From assembly GCA_029258815.1 (NCBI GenBank), contig JAPDJZ010000098.1, positions 1-7,446 of the forward strand: DNA of 7,446 nucleotides. Reading direction: 5' to 3'. The notes beneath the pieces were generated by a model, which was given only the letters and a program-made list of their open reading frames with translations, made no database searches and was not told where the DNA came from. The stretch is from an archaeon (GTDB lineage Archaea > Thermoproteota > Nitrososphaeria_A > Caldarchaeales > Wolframiiraptoraceae). Position 1 is the stretch's first letter. Each line of letters starts with the position of its first letter. Of the stretch, positions 4,824 through 7,446 are shown in pieces. The position numbers and the translations under genes were made by a program.

Positions 4824-5972
4824 ATGCCGTCGAACAGGTATGACGTGATAGTGGTGGGGGGAGGGCCCGCGGGCGTTTCAGCGGCTAAATCCTCGGCTCT
4901 AACCGGCGCCAAGACGCTCCTAATCGAGAGAAACCAGCTCATAGCCGCTCTAAAGCCATGTGGGCAAGCGATCAGCAAGAAGACCCTCGAGACCGCCGGG
5001 GTTAAGCCCGTTCAAGGCCTCGTGATAAACGAGGTTAGCGCGCGGGTCTATGCTCCGAACGGGAGATCCGTGAAGATCGGCGAGACCGGCTACATGATAA
5101 ACAAGACGATCCTGCTTCAGGAGATCGCGGCGCAGGCGGCGGAGCACGGAGCCGAGATACACGTCGGCGAGGCTTTCATAGATCTTAAGCGGAGAAACGG
5201 GGAGGTTCTCGTGAAGACTAGCAGGGGAGAATACTCGGCCTCGATCGTAATAGGGGCTGACGGATACAATTCCCGGGTCGCGAGGAACCTGGGGGTTCAG
5301 GAGAAGTCCGAGCCCATACCGACCCTCCAATACCTGATCGCGGGATGCAAGCCGGAGGCCGTGGACGAGATTAGGATATACTTGGGAAACGATTTAGCCC
5401 CGAAGGGCTATGCGTGGATGTTCCCCGTTAGCGAGAGAATAGTCGAGGTGGGAATAGGCGTCAGGGGCGCGCCGCTGAAGCCCTACATGGATAAGTTCAT
5501 TCGGAAATTCGGCTGCGAGCTCGATGGCCAGATAATAGATAATCGGGGAGCGCCGGTTCCGGTCGGAGGCTTGATAAGCAAGTATATCTTCGACGGCGCG
5601 ATCCTGATAGGCGATGCCGCCGGGATGGTCATCCCGCTAACCGGGGGCGGAATCCACTCGTCGATAGCATCCGGCCTCGCGGCCGGGGAGGTGGCCGGGA
5701 AAGCGTCCCAAGAAGGAGATACGTCGGAGAAGAGGCTTCTGGAATTCAACGAGAAGTATAAGCCTTGGATCGATAGGATTAGGAAGAGCCTGAAGGCTTT
5801 GAGAATTCTTGAAGAACTTAGCGACGAAGATCTAAACGAGCTCGCCGAAGTCCTCGAGGACAGGGATATAGTCGATATAGCGAATGGCCTAAACGTAGCT
5901 AGGGTTGCGAGGAAGCTTATGGCCCATCCGAGGCTCGCGATTAAGCTCGCTAAACCGCTTCTAAGAAGTTAG
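4824..5972 (+). CDS. Digeranylgeranylglycerophospholipid reductase-type flavoprotein (geranylgeranyl reductase family)
   Basis: The 382-residue protein (389 if started at ATG 4803) is an FAD-dependent reductase of the GGR family. It would saturate the geranylgeranyl chains of archaeal ether lipids at the membrane. The N-terminal dinucleotide-binding fold has V-G-G-G-P-A-G (11-17) with ribose-binding Glu35 in I-E-R-N, followed by the family cysteine block K-P-C-G-Q-A-I-S (44-51). G-A-D-G (144-147) is the second flavin contact. Y-A-W-M-F-P (196-201) with a later G-I-G is the family's substrate-cavity signature Y-x-W-x-F-P-x-G-x-G. G-D-A-A-G (263-267) followed by P-L-T-G-G-G completes FAD binding. 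A helical C-terminus of about 90 residues follows. I prefer ATG 4824 because the TATA box puts the transcript start downstream of ATG 4803, and the family usually has only a few residues before the GGGPAG fold. Other flavin reductases acting on isoprenoids (menaquinone or geranylgeranyl diphosphate) are possible relatives. Confidence 0.9.
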   Translation: MPSNRYDVIVVGGGPAGVSAAKSSALTGAKTLLIERNQLIAALKPCGQAISKKTLETAGVKPVQGLVINEVSARVYAPNGRSVKIGETGYMINKTILLQEIAAQAAEHGAEIHVGEAFIDLKRRNGEVLVKTSRGEYSASIVIGADGYNSRVARNLGVQEKSEPIPTLQYLIAGCKPEAVDEIRIYLGNDLAPKGYAWMFPVSERIVEVGIGVRGAPLKPYMDKFIRKFGCELDGQIIDNRGAPVPVGGLISKYIFDGAILIGDAAGMVIPLTGGGIHSSIASGLAAGEVAGKASQEGDTSEKRLLEFNEKYKPWIDRIRKSLKALRILEELSDEDLNELAEVLEDRDIVDIANGLNVARVARKLMAHPRLAIKLAKPLLRS

Positions 5973-5989
5973 CATGGGAGGGGGAAATG

Positions 5990-6000
5990 GCTTAAATTTG
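5990..6000 (+). promoter_or_regulatory. TATA box for the pncA-pncB operon
   Basis: GCTTAAATTTG lies about 40 bp (box centre) before the ATG at 6035. Transcription would begin near 6021, right at GGTGA (6021-6025). That sequence could serve as Shine-Dalgarno 9 nt ahead of the start codon. The preceding GGGGGAAATG is purine-rich, as a BRE would be. Confidence 0.5.
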
Positions 6001-6034
6001 CGATCAACGCCTCTCATCTCGGTGAACCTAGAGC

Positions 6035-6643
6035 ATGAGCTTCCCTGAGACTCTAAAGCTTCCGAAAAAGCTGGAACTCGAGAAGGTTAGGCTTAAGCCC
6101 GGGGAGACGGCCCTACTCGTAATAGATGTTCAGAACGATTTCGCGAATCCCTCGGGAAAGCTATACGCTAGAGGCGCTGAGAAGATAATCGAGCCGATAA
6201 AGAATCTGATCGGCAAGGCCAGGGGCGCCGGGGCGACGATAATCTATACCCAAGACTGGCACGTCAAGGACGATCCCGAGTTTAAGATTTGGGGGGAGCA
6301 CGCGGTTGCGGGAAGCTGGGGAGCCGAGATCGTTGAGGAGCTTAAGCCGCTGGAGGACGACGTGGTCGTGAGGAAACCGAGCTACGACGCCTTCTACTCG
6401 ACCTCCCTAGATCACATCCTGAGAGCGAGGGGGGTTAAGACTATTGTTCTAACGGGGCTTCTTGGGAATATTTGCGTGCTCTGCACCGCCGTCGGAGCCG
6501 CGGTGAGGGGATACGGGCTCGCGATCCCGGTCGACGCCATCTTCACGATACACGAATTCGATCACGTGGCGTCCCTGAGGTTTATGAAGGAGGTTCTGAA
6601 GGCTACTTTAACGACTTCGGGAGACCTAGAGTTCGAGGTGTAG
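6035..6643 (+). CDS. pncA: Nicotinamidase (isochorismatase-like hydrolase)
   Basis: The 202-residue protein has the cysteine-hydrolase triad of the isochorismatase superfamily: Asp31 in L-L-V-I-D-V-Q-N-D-F, Lys114 in V-R-K-P-S-Y-D-A-F, and Cys147 in G-N-I-C-V-L-C-T-A. The metal site typical of true nicotinamidases is also present: Asp74 and His76 in T-Q-D-W-H, and His89 in W-G-E-H-A-V. That favours nicotinamide deamidation to nicotinate over isochorismatase activity. The next gene uses nicotinate as substrate and starts 5 bp after this stop, which is strong contextual support. About 25 residues precede the first strand, somewhat more than in the compact Pyrococcus enzyme as I recall it. A second cysteine, Cys150, lies close to the nucleophile. 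Confidence 0.88.
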   Translation: MSFPETLKLPKKLELEKVRLKPGETALLVIDVQNDFANPSGKLYARGAEKIIEPIKNLIGKARGAGATIIYTQDWHVKDDPEFKIWGEHAVAGSWGAEIVEELKPLEDDVVVRKPSYDAFYSTSLDHILRARGVKTIVLTGLLGNICVLCTAVGAAVRGYGLAIPVDAIFTIHEFDHVASLRFMKEVLKATLTTSGDLEFEV

Positions 6644-6648
6644 CGGGG

Positions 6649-7446
6649 GTGGGGAGGAGATTTTACATAGCGTCAGAGGAGGAGATACTTTCCGGGAAGG
6701 TTACCGACATCTACTTCGCTAGGACGAGGCATGTTCTCGAGAAGAAGGGCAAGGGCGATGCGAGGGCTTACGCCGAGTTCCACGCGTATAGCCTTCCGAG
6801 GAATTATAGCTGGGCTATCGCCGCGGGGATATCCGAGGCGGCTAGGCTCCTCGAGGGGAAGCCCGTTAACGTTTACGCCTTCGACGAGGGCGAGTTCTTC
6901 AGGATTTACGAGCCCATCTTCGCGATAGAGGGGAGATACGCGGATTACGGGATTTATGAGTCGAGCGTCTTGGGAATTCTGAGGCACGCGACGAGCGTCG
7001 CGACGAAGGCTGCCAGGCTCAGGCTCGCGGCCGGAGACAAGACCTTGCTCTTCTTCGGCATCAGATCTGCTCACCCCGCGATAGCTCCCATGCTCGATAG
7101 ATATGCCTTGATCGGGGGATGCGACGCGGTCTCCAGCATTATCGGCGCCGAGCTCGCTGGGGTCAAACCCGTGGGAACCATGCCTCATGCATTAATAATT
7201 TTGATGGGGGATGTGGCTTCGGCTGTTAAAGCCTTCGACGAGGTGGTTGAACCTGAGGTTCCAAGGGTAGCCCTAGTGGACACCTTCTTCGATGAGAAGG
7301 TTGAGGCGGTTAGAGCTGCTGAAGCCTTGAAAGGGAAACTTTACGCTGTTAGACTTGACACACCCTCATCTAGACGAGGCAACCTAGCTGAAATCGTTAG
7401 GGAGGTGCGTTGGGAGCTTAACCTTAGAGGCTACCGTGACGTGAAA
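6649..7446 (+). CDS. pncB: Nicotinate phosphoribosyltransferase (3' truncated by window)
   Basis: An open frame of 266 codons runs from GTG 6649-6651 to the right edge without a stop. GAGGTG at 6635-6640, inside the end of pncA, ends 8 nt before the GTG and serves as Shine-Dalgarno, so the two genes form one operon. The product begins M-G-R-R-F-Y-I-A-S-E-E-E and matches archaeal NAPRTases throughout: G-K-V-T-D-I-Y-F, N-Y-S-W-A-I-A-A-G, I-E-G-R-Y, and A-T-K-A-A-R. Further matches are F-F-G-I-R-S-A-H-P with His142 at the position of the family's active-site histidine, G-G-C-D-A-V-S-S, P-V-G-T-M-P-H-A, L-V-D-T-F-F-D-E-K and V-R-L-D-T-P. The enzyme joins nicotinate to PRPP with ATP hydrolysis to form nicotinate mononucleotide, the entry to Preiss-Handler NAD salvage. 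Full-length archaeal members are near 390 residues, so roughly a third is missing. Codon choice turns more AT-rich after about 7178. Confidence 0.93.
   Translation, partial: MGRRFYIASEEEILSGKVTDIYFARTRHVLEKKGKGDARAYAEFHAYSLPRNYSWAIAAGISEAARLLEGKPVNVYAFDEGEFFRIYEPIFAIEGRYADYGIYESSVLGILRHATSVATKAARLRLAAGDKTLLFFGIRSAHPAIAPMLDRYALIGGCDAVSSIIGAELAGVKPVGTMPHALIILMGDVASAVKAFDEVVEPEVPRVALVDTFFDEKVEAVRAAEALKGKLYAVRLDTPSSRRGNLAEIVREVRWELNLRGYRDVK

Noticed and set aside
4950..5330. Minus-strand frame of 126 codons opposite the geranylgeranyl reductase.
   Set aside because: It lies wholly inside a well-supported gene with all family motifs and has no promoter or domain evidence of its own.
6673..7188. 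A long minus-strand frame of 171 codons opposite pncB.
   Set aside because: It is the antisense shadow of a clearly conserved gene in GC-rich DNA and shows no recognisable domain.

Overview
The window looks like a chromosomal segment of a thermophilic archaeon, most likely in the Thermoproteota/TACK sphere, although the lineage cannot be fixed from sequence reading alone. Archaeal signs are a Cbf5-type pseudouridine synthase C-terminus, a geranylgeranyl-lipid reductase (ether-lipid synthesis), a class II tRNA-Ser without an encoded CCA, TATA-like boxes 25-40 bp upstream of most starts with very short leaders, an Lrp/AsnC regulator, and codon use rich in AGG/AGA, ATA and GAG. Gene density is high. 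No gene-free stretch reaches 300 bp; the largest is 114 bp (941-1054). I see no mobile element, CRISPR array or integration site.

Layout: 1-130 (+) is the 3' end of cbf5, convergent with a SplB-like radical SAM gene (137-940, -) across a 6 bp gap. A tRNA-Ser(GGA) follows at 1055-1140 (+). A branched-chain aminotransferase gene (ilvE, 1218-2114, -) and an Lrp/AsnC regulator (2204-2638, +) diverge from an 89 bp region that carries two back-to-back TATA boxes and nested palindromes. A DNA methyltransferase gene (2696-3827, +) is interrupted by one frame change at a T6-C-TTT-AA site. Then come a fumarylacetoacetate-hydrolase-family gene (3881-4756, +), a geranylgeranyl reductase (4824-5972, +) and a nicotinamidase gene (6035-6643, +). 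A nicotinate phosphoribosyltransferase (from 6649, +) follows and runs off the right edge.

How the genes relate: the last two form a compact NAD-salvage operon (nicotinamide to nicotinate to nicotinate mononucleotide). The ilvE/lrp pair suggests a local amino-acid-responsive switch. The other genes look like independent housekeeping units with their own promoters.

The most notable anomaly is the methyltransferase. Its conserved N-terminus lies in one frame and its catalytic core in another. They join at CTT-TAA, the same geometry as the bacterial prfB +1 recoding site (CTT-TGA). This is either programmed +1 frameshifting, a one-base indel in the T run, or a recent lesion. Apart from that I do not see an undescribed multi-gene system here.
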